Below, piece by piece: positions 8,509 through 16,342 of a stretch of DNA of 52,791 nt. Source of the stretch: Acidobacteriota bacterium. GTDB taxonomy: Bacteria > Acidobacteriota > Terriglobia > 20CM-2-55-15. The translations under genes were made by a program, and so were the position numbers. Under the pieces are notes generated by a model that was not told the origin of the DNA, searched no databases, and saw only the letters and a list, made by a program, of their open reading frames with translations. The stretch lies in the NCBI GenBank assembly GCA_003223875.1, contig QHWY01000092.1, forward strand, positions 1 to 52,791, written 5' to 3'. Position 1 is the stretch's first letter. The number at the start of each line of letters is the position of its first letter.

Positions 8509-9233
8509 GCGTAGCTTTCCAAGAAGGCGCGAGCCTCCGGATGATCCAAATTGTGAAAGTCTTTCACTCCAACCAGCGCAATGAGATTCCCATCTTTTAT
8601 TAATCCGATGCGATCCCCAAGAATGAACGCCTCGCGCACGTCGTGCGTTACGAAGACCATTGTTTTGCCGAGTCTCCTCTGAAGCCCACGAAACTCTTTT
8701 TGGATTTCGGATCGCGTGACTGGATCCAAACCGCCGAATGGTTCGTCCAACAGAAGAAGTGATGGATCTGCCGCGAGCGCACGCGCTACACCCACGCGCT
8801 GCCGCTGGCCACCCGACAACTCACGCGGCAAACGCCCGGCAAAGCGGGACGGCTCCAGCCCGACAAGCGTGAGCATGTCGCGCACGCGTGAATCAATTTT
8901 GTCGGGCGGCCACGATTCGAGAGATGGAACCAATGCCACATTCCGATGCACCGTGAAGTGCGGAAATAAGCCGACTTCCTGGATGACGTATCCGATGCGG
9001 CGGCGCAACCGGATAGGATCCCAATTCGTAGTTTTCTTTCCTTCGACAAATACCCCGCCTGACGTAGGTTCCAGAAGCCGGTTGATCAGTTTAAGCGTCG
9101 TGGTCTTACCCGACCCGCTTCTTCCGAGAAGCACCACTGTTTCGCCGGATTCGATTGAAAAAGAAATGTTTTCGACGAGGGCGCGGCCATTGATCGCGTA
9201 GCCCACATTGCGAAACTCCACGATGTTCGGCAT
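8505..9233 (-). CDS. ABC transporter ATP-binding protein (OpuCA/ProV type)
   Basis: 242 residues. Walker A GRSGSGKT (37-44), signature LSGGQ (139-143), Walker B LLLLDEP (159-165) and the switch His in FVTHD are all present. It lacks the C-terminal CBS pair of classical OpuCA/ProV, so osmotic gating through CBS domains is not expected; this fits a catabolic more than an osmoprotective transporter. It is first in the operon. A TACACT box (9240-9245) ends 6 nt before ATG, with no Shine-Dalgarno sequence. Confidence 0.9.
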   Translation of the reverse strand: MPNIVEFRNVGYAINGRALVENISFSIESGETVVLLGRSGSGKTTTLKLINRLLEPTSGGVFVEGKKTTNWDPIRLRRRIGYVIQEVGLFPHFTVHRNVALVPSLESWPPDKIDSRVRDMLTLVGLEPSRFAGRLPRELSGGQRQRVGVARALAADPSLLLLDEPFGGLDPVTRSEIQKEFRGLQRRLGKTMVFVTHDVREAFILGDRIGLIKDGNLIALVGVKDFHNLDHPEARAFLESYA

Positions 9234-9239
9234 GCCGGC

Positions 9240-9302
9240 AGTGTAGCAGACATTTTCTTCGTTACCTGCTTTGCCAGCAGCGGAATGCCCCTTTTATATA
9301 AT
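9240..9302. promoter_or_regulatory. Divergent promoters for ABC ATPase gene and alr
   Basis: The space between the two divergent start codons holds two -10-like boxes: TACACT on the minus strand (9240-9245), 6 nt before the ATPase ATG, and TATAAT on the plus strand (9297-9302), 7 nt before the alr ATG at 9310. A weak TTGCCA at 9271-9276 could serve as -35 for alr with a long 20-nt spacer. Both transcripts would start at or next to the start codon. Confidence 0.55.
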
Positions 9303-9309
9303 CCGATTG

Positions 9310-10434
9310 ATGGTTTCCTGGATTGAGATCGACAGAGCTCGGCTAGTTGGCAATCTCAACGCGCTGCGCGCATTGAACCACCCGGGAACCGCCTTATTGG
9401 TTGTGGTGAAGGCGAATGCGTACGGGCACGGTCTGGCAACGGTTGCGCCTGTCATTGCTGAGTACGCCGACTGGCTTGGTGTGAATTGCCTTGATGAAGC
9501 GCTCGCGATCACGCGGCTCGGTATTCAAAAGCCGGTCGCCATCCTGGGACATACGCCTCTGGATGACATCGAAGCCGTGGTGCGAAACGGCTATAGACAG
9601 GTGCTCTACCGTCTGGATGTTGCGAGGGCATTGTCCGAGGCTGCGCAAAAGCACGGAACGATCGCCCAGGTTCACTTGAAGATTGAAACAGGTACGAATC
9701 GGCAAGGAATTGCTCCCGCTGAATTACAAGCCTTCACGGAAGAGATCGGACGACTGCCGCGGCTACATGTCGAAGGCGTGTATACGCACTTTGCCAACGT
9801 CGAAGACACGCTTGATCCCTCCTTTGCTCAGTCCCAGCTTCGACGTTTCCAAGAAGCGCTTGCGACGCTGGAACGCGCAGGAATACGCCCGCAGCATGTG
9901 CACGCCTCCGCTACTGCCGGTTCGCTGCTATATCCTGAAATGGACTTCACGATGGTTCGCATCGGCATTGGAACGTACGGAGTCTGGCCGTCACGTGAAA
10001 CGCAGCTTGCAGCCCGAGAGCGCGGCCGGAAGCCGGCGCTGCAGCCGGTCCTTGAATGGAAGACTCGCGTCGTTCAAGTTAAGGATGTCAGAACCGGTGA
10101 TTACGTCGGGTACGGACTCACCTATCGTGCGAGCCGGCCAATGAAGCTTGTTGTTTTGCCGATCGGCTACTACGACGGTTACGATCGCAAGCTTTCGAAT
10201 TCGGGCCGGGCTCTGATCCACGGCCAGCCCGCGTCTGTGGTCGGACGGGTCGCGATGAATATGACGATGGTTGATGTGACCGACATCGGGGCGGATCTGG
10301 ACGACGAGGTTGTACTCATCGGCCGGCAAGGCAATGGCGAGATCAGGGCCGAAGAATTGGCCGAGAAGATTGGAACCATTCCGTATGAAGTGCTCGCAAG
10401 AATAAACCCGTTGATACCACGGGTACTGCGCTAG
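9310..10434 (+). CDS. alr: Alanine racemase
   Basis: 374 residues. The PLP-binding lysine lies in VVVKANAYGHG (Lys34). The second catalytic residue is the Tyr of the VGYGLTYRA segment in the C-terminal beta domain, and GRVAMNMTMVDVT is the conserved dimer-interface segment. It interconverts L- and D-alanine for peptidoglycan. I chose ATG 9310 because homologues begin with a WIEID-type segment right after Met; an upstream TTG at 9271 would add 13 unlikely residues. A TATAAT box ends 7 nt upstream and there is no Shine-Dalgarno sequence, suggesting a leaderless mRNA. The stop shares CTAG with the convergent flavin reductase. Confidence 0.93.
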   Translation: MVSWIEIDRARLVGNLNALRALNHPGTALLVVVKANAYGHGLATVAPVIAEYADWLGVNCLDEALAITRLGIQKPVAILGHTPLDDIEAVVRNGYRQVLYRLDVARALSEAAQKHGTIAQVHLKIETGTNRQGIAPAELQAFTEEIGRLPRLHVEGVYTHFANVEDTLDPSFAQSQLRRFQEALATLERAGIRPQHVHASATAGSLLYPEMDFTMVRIGIGTYGVWPSRETQLAARERGRKPALQPVLEWKTRVVQVKDVRTGDYVGYGLTYRASRPMKLVVLPIGYYDGYDRKLSNSGRALIHGQPASVVGRVAMNMTMVDVTDIGADLDDEVVLIGRQGNGEIRAEELAEKIGTIPYEVLARINPLIPRVLR

Positions 10435-10907
10435 CCTCCGTGCAAGGTTCGGTATTTACCCCGGAAATAAAGTAGTGGTTCTTCGGGGTGCTGGACCTCA
10501 GCGTTCTTAACCTCGCCCACGAAAATCAAATGATCGCCGCCCGGATAGATATCTATGGTTTCACACTCCATAACGGCGAGCGAATTCTTTATAAGGGGCA
10601 TTCCAAGCCGTCCTTCAAAGTAAAGGCTGGCCGGCCGTTCGGACTCTCGCTTGGCAAACATTCGAGAAAGATCTTCCTGGTTTTTGGAGAGCATACTGAT
10701 GCCGAACCGTTTTGAATCTTTGAAAGCCTCAAGATTGCTGAGTCTCTTATCAAAACAGACCAAAACAAGAACAGGCTCCAACGAGACCGATGTAAATGAA
10801 TTGACTGTCAACCCACACGGTTGCCCTTCGGCGTCGCGTGTTGTGACGACAGTAATCCCCGTAGCGAAGTTCCCCATCACGCGACGGAATTCATCGGAAC
10901 TAATCAT
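10431..10907 (-). CDS. Flavin reductase family protein
   Basis: 158 residues. The pattern FRRVMGNFATGITVVTTRD, then GLTVNSFTSVSLEPVLVLVCFDK, then a late GDHLIFVGEV is that of the HpaC/flavin-reductase-like FMN-binding split barrel. Such proteins reduce FMN or FAD with NAD(P)H, often for a partner monooxygenase, but none is adjacent here. A much longer open frame extends upstream to 11291, but family alignment and a TATGAT box at 10917-10922 support the ATG at 10907. Confidence 0.88.
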   Translation of the reverse strand: MISSDEFRRVMGNFATGITVVTTRDAEGQPCGLTVNSFTSVSLEPVLVLVCFDKRLSNLEAFKDSKRFGISMLSKNQEDLSRMFAKRESERPASLYFEGRLGMPLIKNSLAVMECETIDIYPGGDHLIFVGEVKNAEVQHPEEPLLYFRGKYRTLHGG

Positions 10908-10916
10908 ACGCGCTCT

Positions 10917-10941
10917 ATCATAGCCCAAATCGTAATATAAT
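10917..10941. promoter_or_regulatory. Divergent -10 boxes for flavin reductase and VWA gene
   Basis: TATGAT on the minus strand (10917-10922) ends 9 nt before the flavin reductase ATG. TATAAT on the plus strand (10936-10941) would start the VWA transcript near 10948, giving a leader of about 32 nt that includes GGGAGG. No good -35 hexamer was seen for either. Confidence 0.45.
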
Positions 10942-10979
10942 CCGCGAACCGGTTTGCCAGGGAGGCCACGGAAATCCAG

Positions 10980-11978
10980 ATGGGGCGCCGCTTTCAGGCA
11001 TTTTATTTCGGATTGTCTCTTTGCGCGGTCCTTGCGGCACAGGTTCGAGTCGACGTGCGGTTGGTGAATGTCGTCGTGACCGTTACGGACAGCCGCGGCC
11101 GATATATCCCAAACCTGACCGAAGATGACTTCGTTCTTGAAGAAGACGGCTGGGCACAACACATTTCGCACTTCAGTCAGGATCGAAATGTTCCAGTCGG
11201 CGTCGGTATTCTTCTCGACACGAGCGGAAGTATGGATCGCAAGATCCGCACTGCCGTAGATGCAGTGGACAGGTTCGTTCGGCGGATTCACCAGGACGAC
11301 GAAATCTTTCTAATGACGTTTTCCGGACGACCTGTCGTTCGACAGGATTTCACAAATGACCGTGAAAAGCTTTCTGAAGCCCTGAAGCGAATCATCCCGA
11401 CCGGCGGCACCACATTGTACGACGCGATGGCGGAGGGCGTTACGAAGATCGCCTCCAGCCGTCATGCCAAACGAGCCATCCTTCTGATTACCGACGGACA
11501 GGACACCGCCAGCGCCGCCAGGCTGGAGGATGTCCTCGAGAGCATTCGTATATCGGACCTGGTCGTCTACCCAATCGGCATCTCGCCTCTTACCTACGCG
11601 AAGGGTCCCGACCGAAATGCTTGGGGTTGGCCGCTGCCGGGCCTGATCACTGGAAAATCCGGCATCCCGAGCAAACGCGACGAAGTCGATATGAGTGTTC
11701 TGCGGGCTTTTGCCGAAAACAGTGGTGGTCGCGCATTCCTGTTGTCCGAAAGCTTGATCGGGCGAGGCAGTCAGATCGAGAAAATTCTCGAGGCGATCGC
11801 GGAAGAACTTAGGAGCCAATATACACTCGGCTACTATCCTCCGCGGGCGGATGACGGCCGGTACCATTCCATTCGAATTCGCACGCGAACAGGTGACGCG
11901 GTCCGCGCCCGGCATGGATACGTGGCGCGAGCCTCTGAGAGCTCAACCCGCGTTAATGTTCCTGAGAAACTCCGCTGA
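10980..11978 (+). CDS. Secreted VWFA-domain protein of the acidobacterial type
   Basis: 332 residues. A short signal peptide (to about residue 20) is followed by VRLVNVVVTVTDSRGRYIPNLTEDDF, the hallmark lead-in of the VWFA-related Acidobacterial domain (TIGR03436), and then by a von Willebrand A domain. The metal-ion-dependent adhesion site DTSGS is at 80-84, with the Thr and Asp positions in GGTTLYDA and ITDGQD. The chain ends in an ELRSQYTLGYYPP segment usual for the family. Function is unknown; binding of a protein partner outside the cell is likely from the fold. Its last 36 nt overlap, on the other strand, a galT remnant. Confidence 0.88.
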   Translation: MGRRFQAFYFGLSLCAVLAAQVRVDVRLVNVVVTVTDSRGRYIPNLTEDDFVLEEDGWAQHISHFSQDRNVPVGVGILLDTSGSMDRKIRTAVDAVDRFVRRIHQDDEIFLMTFSGRPVVRQDFTNDREKLSEALKRIIPTGGTTLYDAMAEGVTKIASSRHAKRAILLITDGQDTASAARLEDVLESIRISDLVVYPIGISPLTYAKGPDRNAWGWPLPGLITGKSGIPSKRDEVDMSVLRAFAENSGGRAFLLSESLIGRGSQIEKILEAIAEELRSQYTLGYYPPRADDGRYHSIRIRTRTGDAVRARHGYVARASESSTRVNVPEKLR

Positions 11979-12150
11979 CGTCTCAGGGAGCGCCGCGTTG
12001 ATGAACATTCCGGAACCCAGTTCGAAGCCGGTCGGCTGAAATACCCGCGGAATGATTGAAATATACCAGTGAATCCTCGGGCTTCCGCGCCATGTCGGCA
12101 GCAATGATCACCCAGTCGCCGGTCACACGGTTGAATCTGAACTCCGACAT
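11943..12150 (-). pseudogene. Remnant of galactose-1-phosphate uridylyltransferase (galT-family), large internal deletion
   Basis: From ATG at 12150 the minus strand encodes MSEFRFNRVTGDWVIIAADM, the usual N-terminus of GalT-type nucleotidyltransferases. Within the next 20 codons the reading shifts frame into RIHWYISIIPRVFQPTGFE then GSGMFINAALPET, which is the extreme C-terminus of the same family, ending with TGA at 11943. The roughly 250 residues between them, including the catalytic HPH motif, are missing. The remnant lies directly after the SUMF1-like gene and overlaps its end by 28 nt. A misassembly that joined the two ends is the alternative explanation. Confidence 0.72.
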
Positions 12151-12857
12151 TGCCGTGGCATTATACTGCCGTCGCGGCTAATGCAGGTTAGCCGCACGCC
12201 GTAGTCGGTATACGCATGTTGGGGCGGCAAGCTGCTGCGGTGTGCAGCGCGGGAAGCCTTGATTTGGTGCCGCCAGGAGCCACCCCGGCTGACGCGGCGT
12301 GCGCCGGTTTCGGGGCCCGCCGGATTCTTCGCCGGGGAGATGGCGTAATAGTCTTCGGAGTACCAATCCATGCACCATTCGTGCACATTGTCTCCGATGT
12401 TGAAAAGACCGTAACCGTTCGGACGCCATTCTCCCACTCCTTTGGGTCCTGTCCATTCGCCCCGAAAGTACTCTATCTGATTTGGTGGCTCATTTCCCCA
12501 GGCATAGTCTGCACCTTCGAGGCCGCCGCGGCACGCCTTCTCCCACTGGGCTTCTGTGGGCAGTCGGAATGTTTCGCCCAATGATTTCGACAACCATTCG
12601 CAGTACGATATTGCCGCGAACCAGCTCACACCAACGACCGGCTGATTGGCCTTACCAAAGGAAGGATTAAGCCAGCCGGCGGGTTCGGGATGTCCCGTTT
12701 CGCTGAGGAATTGGGCATATTCGCAGCGCCGGACCGCATAGCGCGCGATTTCAAATGCATCGAGCCACACGGGATGACGCGGGCTCTCCCAGCGGTAATG
12801 ATGGTCGGAACCCATCCAAAACCAGCCTGCCGGAATTAGAACCATGTCCGGATTCAT
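12123..12857 (-). CDS. SUMF1/formylglycine-generating-enzyme-like protein
   Basis: 244 residues. Motifs of the SUMF1 (FGE-sulfatase) domain are present in order: IPAGWFWMGSD, ESPRHPVWLDAFEI, PVVGVSWFAAISYCEWL, RLPTEAQWEKACRGG, GNVHEW-like DNVHEWCMDWY, RRVSRGGSW and YGVRLTC. The paired catalytic Cys residues of true formylglycine-generating enzyme, expected in the stretch after GGSW, are not there (WRHQIKASRAAHR), so sulfatase activation is unlikely. A sugar- or ligand-binding role is possible. Start ATG at 12857 follows a GGGAGTGGGCGGG purine stretch; the open frame continues upstream to 12959 without domain support. Confidence 0.82.
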   Translation of the reverse strand: MNPDMVLIPAGWFWMGSDHHYRWESPRHPVWLDAFEIARYAVRRCEYAQFLSETGHPEPAGWLNPSFGKANQPVVGVSWFAAISYCEWLSKSLGETFRLPTEAQWEKACRGGLEGADYAWGNEPPNQIEYFRGEWTGPKGVGEWRPNGYGLFNIGDNVHEWCMDWYSEDYYAISPAKNPAGPETGARRVSRGGSWRHQIKASRAAHRSSLPPQHAYTDYGVRLTCISRDGSIMPRQCRSSDSTV

Positions 12858-12974
12858 CCCGCCCACTCCCCTAAGACAGGTGGTAATTTTACTGCTGTCG
12901 CCGATTGATAAAGTGCAATCGGGGGTGAGTTGAGTTACTATGCTCGCTACGTTCAACACAACCGGGAGGTAGGT

Positions 12975-13409
12975 ATGGGTCTCCTAAGAATCACGCGGAC
13001 ACCGCTCGTGACGGTTAACGCACACGCAAGTGTCATGGATGCAGTGCGGACTATGCACGAGGAACACATCGGAGCAATCGCGGTCGTCGATAACAGCCGG
13101 CTGATCGGCATTTTCAGCGAACGCGACTTGATGAATCGTGTGGTTCTACAAAGGCGCGATCCCGATAACACTCGTGTGGGAGACGTGATGACCTCTCCTG
13201 TCATTACCATCCAGCGCTCGTCAACGGCTGACGACGCGCTAAAACTCATGGACGAAAAGCATATCCGGCATTTGCCTGTGGTCACGACCGACGGGAACCT
13301 TGCGGGCATGCTGTCGATCCGAAGCTTACTCCACGAAAAAGTCGAAGAGCTAAGGGACCAACTCGATTCGCTCGAAGCTTATTTCACCGCTGATGGTTCG
13401 GGCGGGTAA
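12975..13409 (+). CDS. Two-CBS-domain protein
   Basis: 144 residues made of a tandem CBS pair: first domain about 5-60 (HIGAIAVVD, IGIFSERDL), second about 70-125 (VGDVMTSPVITI, HIRHLPVV, LAGMLSIRSL). CBS pairs bind adenosine nucleotides and regulate partners; no catalytic domain is attached. I chose ATG 12975 because GGGAGGTAGGT lies immediately upstream; a TTG at 12930 would add 15 residues. It is transcribed divergently from the SUMF1-like gene. Confidence 0.9.
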   Translation: MGLLRITRTPLVTVNAHASVMDAVRTMHEEHIGAIAVVDNSRLIGIFSERDLMNRVVLQRRDPDNTRVGDVMTSPVITIQRSSTADDALKLMDEKHIRHLPVVTTDGNLAGMLSIRSLLHEKVEELRDQLDSLEAYFTADGSGG

Positions 13410-13410
13410 A

Positions 13411-13902
13411 TTACTGCGCGAAACTCGTTAGCAGATACTCGATGAGTTCTTCTTTTCGCCCTGAAGGGATGTGGGCTCCCCAATTGACCATGCGCTCAAC
13501 AGTGCGCGCCCAGCCGGCTCGATCCGTCTTGAGCCGAGCGATCGGCATCGCATCGTGACAGCCAAGACACGAGGTCTGGAACACATCCCTCGCTTTTCCG
13601 TCGGGTGCTGCATGCGATGATGATGGCCGGGGACGAGTGTTATTGAACTGCCCGGCGAGGTAACGAATGAGTTCTTCTCTATCACTGCCGGCGATCTCGG
13701 CGCCCCAGCCGACCATCTTATTCACCTCGCGTGTCCAGCCCGCCACGTCGAGCCGCTGTTGGGCTATTAGACTGGCTCCGTGGCAGACTTGCGTGCAGGT
13801 GGCCTGCATCTTCTGGGCGATTCCAGCCGGTGGAACTTGCCCGAATGCCATATTCGAAAACGCACACGTCAGCCAGAATATGGCGAGATCAACCTTTGAC
13901 AT
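13411..13902 (-). CDS. Small secreted cytochrome c, likely partner of the sulfite-oxidase-type enzyme
   Basis: 163 residues from ATG 13902. A signal peptide ends about at FGQ (residue 22). Two similar modules follow, each with a heme site and a downstream GWTREVNKMVGWGAE or GWARTVERMVNWGAH helix, ending in a YLAGQF or YLLTSF segment. The second site is a normal C-x2-C-H (CLGCH). The first reads CTQVCH, that is C-x3-C-H, with one extra residue. The gene overlaps the end of the molybdoenzyme gene by 14 nt, matching the SorA-SorB style pairing in which the cytochrome takes electrons from the Mo centre in the periplasm. Confidence 0.8.
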   Translation of the reverse strand: MSKVDLAIFWLTCAFSNMAFGQVPPAGIAQKMQATCTQVCHGASLIAQQRLDVAGWTREVNKMVGWGAEIAGSDREELIRYLAGQFNNTRPRPSSSHAAPDGKARDVFQTSCLGCHDAMPIARLKTDRAGWARTVERMVNWGAHIPSGRKEELIEYLLTSFAQ

Positions 13903-15004
13903 TGATTTGTATTTTATCGGCGACGTTGTACAGGTATCCAGAAGGGTTCCAAGACGCAACCATCGGCTGCGTTCGACCCTGGCTGTCGGTGGCACGCGAC
14001 ATCACGACGAATGATTTGGCCGCAGGAGGCTTCCACAAATAGCGAAAACGCCGCCAGGTATATCTTGCTTTGTCGTTGTCTAATACCGCGATATTCCAGG
14101 TGCTGCCAGCATCCGTCGAGACATCCACTTGTGTGATATCCGCTTCCCCCGCCCACGCGAAACCGCGCAACTGAATGGAAGATCCCATTGGTACCATCGC
14201 TCCGTCGAGCGGGCTCGTGAAGATGGATTTCACACTCAAAGCGGTATAAGGAATGGTGTCTTTAGGGTCCACTAGAGTGCCCGGAGCAATGGGGCGGTTT
14301 GGGATTCGGTACGCCGTCTGCATAAAAAAGCCACTCGCCTCCGCCTCAGATATTTGAATATTGACAATCCATTTTGTCGAGGCGGCGGCTTCCCAACCGG
14401 GCACGATCAACCGAAGTGGAAAACCATGGAGAACGGGGAGGGCCGCGCCATTCATGCGATATGCCAGGATGGTGTCAGGATGCATCGCCTTTTCGATCGG
14501 AATGCTGCGAACAAAATCGGGCACGGCGCGAATCGGCATATCGGCTCCGTTGAGAATGACATGCTTTGCGTTGGGCTGCACCTGCGCTTTCATCAAGACG
14601 TCGCGCAATGGAATGCCTGTCCAGCGTGCGGTTCCGACGGCCCCCTTTTCCCACTGCAAGCCCGCAACCGGCGGATCGGCGAAAGCGCGCCCGTTCCCCG
14701 AACACTCGAGCGTCACTGTCCGGGTGACTTCTTGAAAGCCGCGAATATCACGCATCGTCAGCTTCAACGGTCGATTCACTTCCCCTTCGACCGTAAGATT
14801 CCAGTTGTTGAGTTCGACATTTGGAACAGACAGATGCGAGCGCACGTAGTGCGCATCGTTTGAGGTAATCCACCCTTTGTCGAGCAACTGTACCGGCGTC
14901 TCGAAATCAGCCGGTGAGTCGGAGCGGATGATCAAATTGTCCTTTATTGTCCTGGCTTGAAGTAGAAATGCAGCGTTGCTTAGGACAAACTCGCGCCGTT
15001 TCAT
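13889..15004 (-). CDS. Sulfite oxidase/SorA-like molybdopterin oxidoreductase
   Basis: 371 residues. The Mo-cofactor domain carries the ligand Cys in TLECSGNGRAF (Cys101), with the WTGIPLRDVL and GFPLRLIVPGWEAAASTKW segments typical of the sulfite oxidase family; a C-terminal Mo-co dimerisation domain (about 260-371) follows. The N-terminus MKRREFVLSNAAFLLQ is a short twin-arginine-like signal, expected for a folded Mo-enzyme sent to the periplasm. True substrate may be sulfite or another oxyanion or sulfoxide. The next gene is its probable cytochrome c acceptor. The open frame runs back through a palindromic repeat whose end offers GAGGAGG and an in-frame ATG at 15013, three codons upstream. 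Confidence 0.85.
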   Translation of the reverse strand: MKRREFVLSNAAFLLQARTIKDNLIIRSDSPADFETPVQLLDKGWITSNDAHYVRSHLSVPNVELNNWNLTVEGEVNRPLKLTMRDIRGFQEVTRTVTLECSGNGRAFADPPVAGLQWEKGAVGTARWTGIPLRDVLMKAQVQPNAKHVILNGADMPIRAVPDFVRSIPIEKAMHPDTILAYRMNGAALPVLHGFPLRLIVPGWEAAASTKWIVNIQISEAEASGFFMQTAYRIPNRPIAPGTLVDPKDTIPYTALSVKSIFTSPLDGAMVPMGSSIQLRGFAWAGEADITQVDVSTDAGSTWNIAVLDNDKARYTWRRFRYLWKPPAAKSFVVMSRATDSQGRTQPMVASWNPSGYLYNVADKIQINVKG

Positions 15005-15010
15005 TGCTGT

Positions 15011-15222
15011 CATTCCCCTCCTCGCAGAGGAGGGGTGGCCCCGCGAAGCGCGAGCCCGATAGAGCGAAGCCTCAATAGAAGCGCCGGGGTGGTCAGGTCG
15101 GCCCCACGTGCCGGCCGGTCTTTTATTGGGGCTTCGCCCTGTCGGGCTCGCGCTTCGCGCCACCCCGTCTGCGCCTTCGCTTCGCTCGGCGCATCCACCC
15201 CTCCTCTGCGAGGAGGGGAATG
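15011..15222. repeat. Palindromic dispersed repeat, class 1, copy R1
   Basis: 212 bp between the M48 gene and the sorA-like gene. The ends are inverted: CATTCCCCTCCTCGCAGAGG on the left and CCTCTGCGAGGAGGGGAATG on the right. Inside are the modules GCGCCGGGGTGGTCAG, a GGGCTTCGCCCTGTCGGGCT hairpin and CGCGCTTCGCGC. Related copies are at 18577-18788 and 24758-24897, with relatives at 42836-42921, 47062-47190 and a stub at 52682. Read outward, each end presents GAGGAGG followed by ATG. Confidence 0.88.
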
Positions 15223-15238
15223 ACGCCAGAGAATCCGT

Positions 15239-16342
15239 CTACACATTTTGGCCCACGCGATCTGCAGCGAGTTTAATGCGCTCTTCAACAGACGGGTGAC
15301 CATGGAAAATGAACTCGATGATCTTATTCGGATTTTTGTTCACGAGGTTGATATCGGCCAATTTGTCCATACTCGAAACAAACGCAAGCGCGTCGCCTGT
15401 TACCTCCAGTGCGTATAGATCCGCTGCCGTCTCCAGTTGTCTGGAGAAAAAGTTCACAATGGGCAGGGCAAGCAATGACAATGTTGTCATGACCAGCGCG
15501 AGCAGTGGAAAATTTGCGACGTCGTCGACCCCGCTTGAACCGAACGATCGCGAGAGCGGCGGTAGAAGACGATAAGCCACATAAAAAGCGATGAAAGTGA
15601 GGATCGACTGCAGCGCGATGCCGTACCAGATGTGATTCTTCACGTGATGGCACAACTCATGGGCCATGACGACCTCGATTTCTTCCTCTGAAAAATTTTC
15701 CAGCAGCGTGTCCGACACAAGAATGCGACGGGTATTTCCCCAACCGACGACAGCCGCGTTTGCCTTGCGAGTCTTCTCTCCAAGGGACCACTCGAAGATA
15801 CCGCATACATGCTTACCGGTCCGCCGCGCCAGGCGATTGAGTCGATTTTGCAAGTCCGGGTTTTCAACTGGCTTAAACTTAAAAAATAATGGCAGCAGCA
15901 GCACCGGAGCGAGATTCGCCATCACGACTACGAACGCGATAAAGATGATGCTAGCGTAAACCCACCAAAGGCTCGAATCAAAACGCAGGAGCAAGTAGAG
16001 GACTTCAATCACGGCGATCGACAAAGGACCTGCAACGGCAAGAGCCTTCAACTGATCTTTGGTCCAACCGCCGAAAGACTGCCGCGAAAGTCCGAATCGA
16101 TGTTCGAGGACATAGCCGGAGTAGAAGCTGAATGGTAAATCGATCACCGTCAGAATGCAGCCGACGATGATCATGTAGATCATCACCGTCAACCAGCTGG
16201 AACCCGACAGCATTTGTGCAAGAGCGCGTATTCGGACGCTCCAACCTGAGGTCAGGAAGTAGAGCAGAACGACCACGTCCAGTACGAATTTGGAGACGCC
16301 AAGGAGATGCTTGACCGACTCGTATCGCTTCGGCTCTTCCAT
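15239..16342 (-). CDS. M48 family (Ste24-like) membrane zinc protease
   Basis: 367 residues. About six to seven membrane helices; the zinc motif HELCH is at 228-232 on the cytosolic face and the third ligand is in ETAADLYAL (Glu304). The VEWSLG-like stretch EWSLGEKTRKANAAVVGWG and the overall length match the Ste24/CAAX prenyl protease group. Bacterial members probably act in membrane-protein quality control; prenyl-protein processing is unlikely. The start overlaps the YdcF-like gene by 91 nt in another frame, unusually long. Terminal gene of the M16-hyuA-hyuB-ydcF-M48 run. Confidence 0.87.
   Translation of the reverse strand: MEEPKRYESVKHLLGVSKFVLDVVVLLYFLTSGWSVRIRALAQMLSGSSWLTVMIYMIIVGCILTVIDLPFSFYSGYVLEHRFGLSRQSFGGWTKDQLKALAVAGPLSIAVIEVLYLLLRFDSSLWWVYASIIFIAFVVVMANLAPVLLLPLFFKFKPVENPDLQNRLNRLARRTGKHVCGIFEWSLGEKTRKANAAVVGWGNTRRILVSDTLLENFSEEEIEVVMAHELCHHVKNHIWYGIALQSILTFIAFYVAYRLLPPLSRSFGSSGVDDVANFPLLALVMTTLSLLALPIVNFFSRQLETAADLYALEVTGDALAFVSSMDKLADINLVNKNPNKIIEFIFHGHPSVEERIKLAADRVGQNV

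Noticed and set aside
10908..11291. N-terminal extension of flavin reductase to 11291
   Set aside because: The added 128 residues lie antisense to the VWA gene and have no family support; a -10 box lies just before ATG 10907.
12123..12857. True formylglycine-generating enzyme
   Set aside because: The catalytic Cys pair is absent, so only a SUMF1-like domain can be claimed.
15011..15303. Several open frames with SPRRGG/ARSASPxGRS-type peptides in and around the repeats
   Set aside because: They are translations of the palindromic repeats in various frames; such peptides are common spurious calls.
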